A stretch of DNA of 47,864 nucleotides from an uncultured Collinsella sp. (GTDB lineage Bacteria; Actinomycetota; Coriobacteriia; Coriobacteriales; Coriobacteriaceae): NCBI GenBank assembly GCA_900768265.1, contig CAAGCF010000028.1:1-47864 (forward strand), given 5' to 3'. Position 1 is the stretch's first letter, and each line of letters begins with the position of its first letter. The position numbers and the translations under genes were made by a program. Below, in pieces: positions 47,698 to 47,864 of the stretch. Under the pieces are notes generated by a model that saw nothing but the letters and a program-made list of their open reading frames with translations, did no database searches and had not been told where the DNA came from.

Positions 47698-47727
47698 AGT
47701 ATACACAGAAGTCTGTCCGGCGCGCAA
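47698..47727 (-). promoter_or_regulatory. Promoter of tRNA-Asp
   Basis: On the reverse strand TTGCGC (-35, 47722-47727) and TATACT (-10, 47698-47703) are 18 bases apart, about 47 bases before the mature tRNA. Confidence 0.65.
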
Positions 47728-47864
47728 CAACTTTTTTGAAAAAATTTTTGGGGCCATCCGGGAGGCTCTCCGGGGCTGGGGGCGGGGGTTAAGTTTGCTG
47801 CTCTACAGTCCTGCGCAAGACGGAAAGCACATTAAGTGCTTTCCTTTGCGTGCGGAACTCGCGA
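47728..47864. other. Region beyond tRNA-Asp promoter
   Basis: It contains an A/T run (ACTTTTTTGAAAAAATTTTT) and, near the end, an AAAGCACATTAAGTGCTTTCC hairpin-like sequence that may end a gene outside the window. No gene was identified. Confidence 0.4.

Overview
The window looks like a chromosomal segment of a GC-rich, anaerobic gut actinobacterium of the Coriobacteriia, most likely Collinsella or a close relative. This is inferred from gene content: a mannose-family PTS with SIS-type sugar-phosphate deglycases, an L-2-hydroxyacid dehydrogenase, rubrerythrin, zinc-ribbon membrane proteins, strongly GC-biased third codon positions and many short dispersed palindromes. No phage or IS transposase was recognised.

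Layout. 1-5.3 kb: a tRNA-Val (one base cut off by the window edge) followed by an accessory strip with a DUF5710-type protein, a small cysteine-rich protein, an HNH nuclease, an unknown protein and an AlbA_2/Schlafen-type regulator whose upstream DNA carries a duplicated operator-like array. 5.3-16 kb: a large M16C (PreP-like) metalloprotease, a HicAB toxin-antitoxin pair, a zinc-ribbon/LRR/YD-repeat protein, 5-formyltetrahydrofolate cyclo-ligase, an AbiEi/DUF559-like protein, MetA (predicted homoserine O-acetyltransferase) and an L-lactate/2-hydroxyacid dehydrogenase. 16-30.6 kb: three separate SIS-deglycase modules, each near its own GntR/UTRA repressor. The central one includes a complete mannose-family PTS (IIAB, IIC, IID), with a YitT protein, a HAD phosphatase and an EamA exporter nearby. 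RecQ lies inside this block. 30.9-47.9 kb: mostly housekeeping genes: GNAT acetyltransferase, threonine aldolase, PAP2 phosphatase, Mfd, a second zinc-ribbon membrane protein, endonuclease III, ABC exporter, RmuC, an HTH protein, two small membrane proteins, rubrerythrin, a MutY-like glycosylase, an Rrf2 regulator and tRNA-Asp.

How the genes may work together. The PTS would import and phosphorylate a sugar or glycated amine. The SIS proteins would cleave the phosphorylated product, in the manner of the FrlB/Gfr deglycases. The GntR proteins would sense the phospho-sugar. A shared operator-like core (TATAACGWCT) upstream of the second gntR, the PTS operon and the EamA gene supports one regulon. 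RecQ, Mfd, Nth, MutY-like and RmuC form a scattered DNA-maintenance set.

The most unusual content is between genes. There are two paralogous 3'-UTR hairpins with identical loops but different, fully self-complementary arms. Three intergenic arrays carry TCCACGCTC units at alternating 29/22-bp spacing. A ~122-bp inverted-repeat element occurs twice. A ~68-bp repeat ends in the Shine-Dalgarno of two unrelated genes. A palindrome, TGTTGCGCAACA, lies upstream of both zinc-ribbon membrane proteins and of the Rrf2 gene. All functional statements about these elements are inference.
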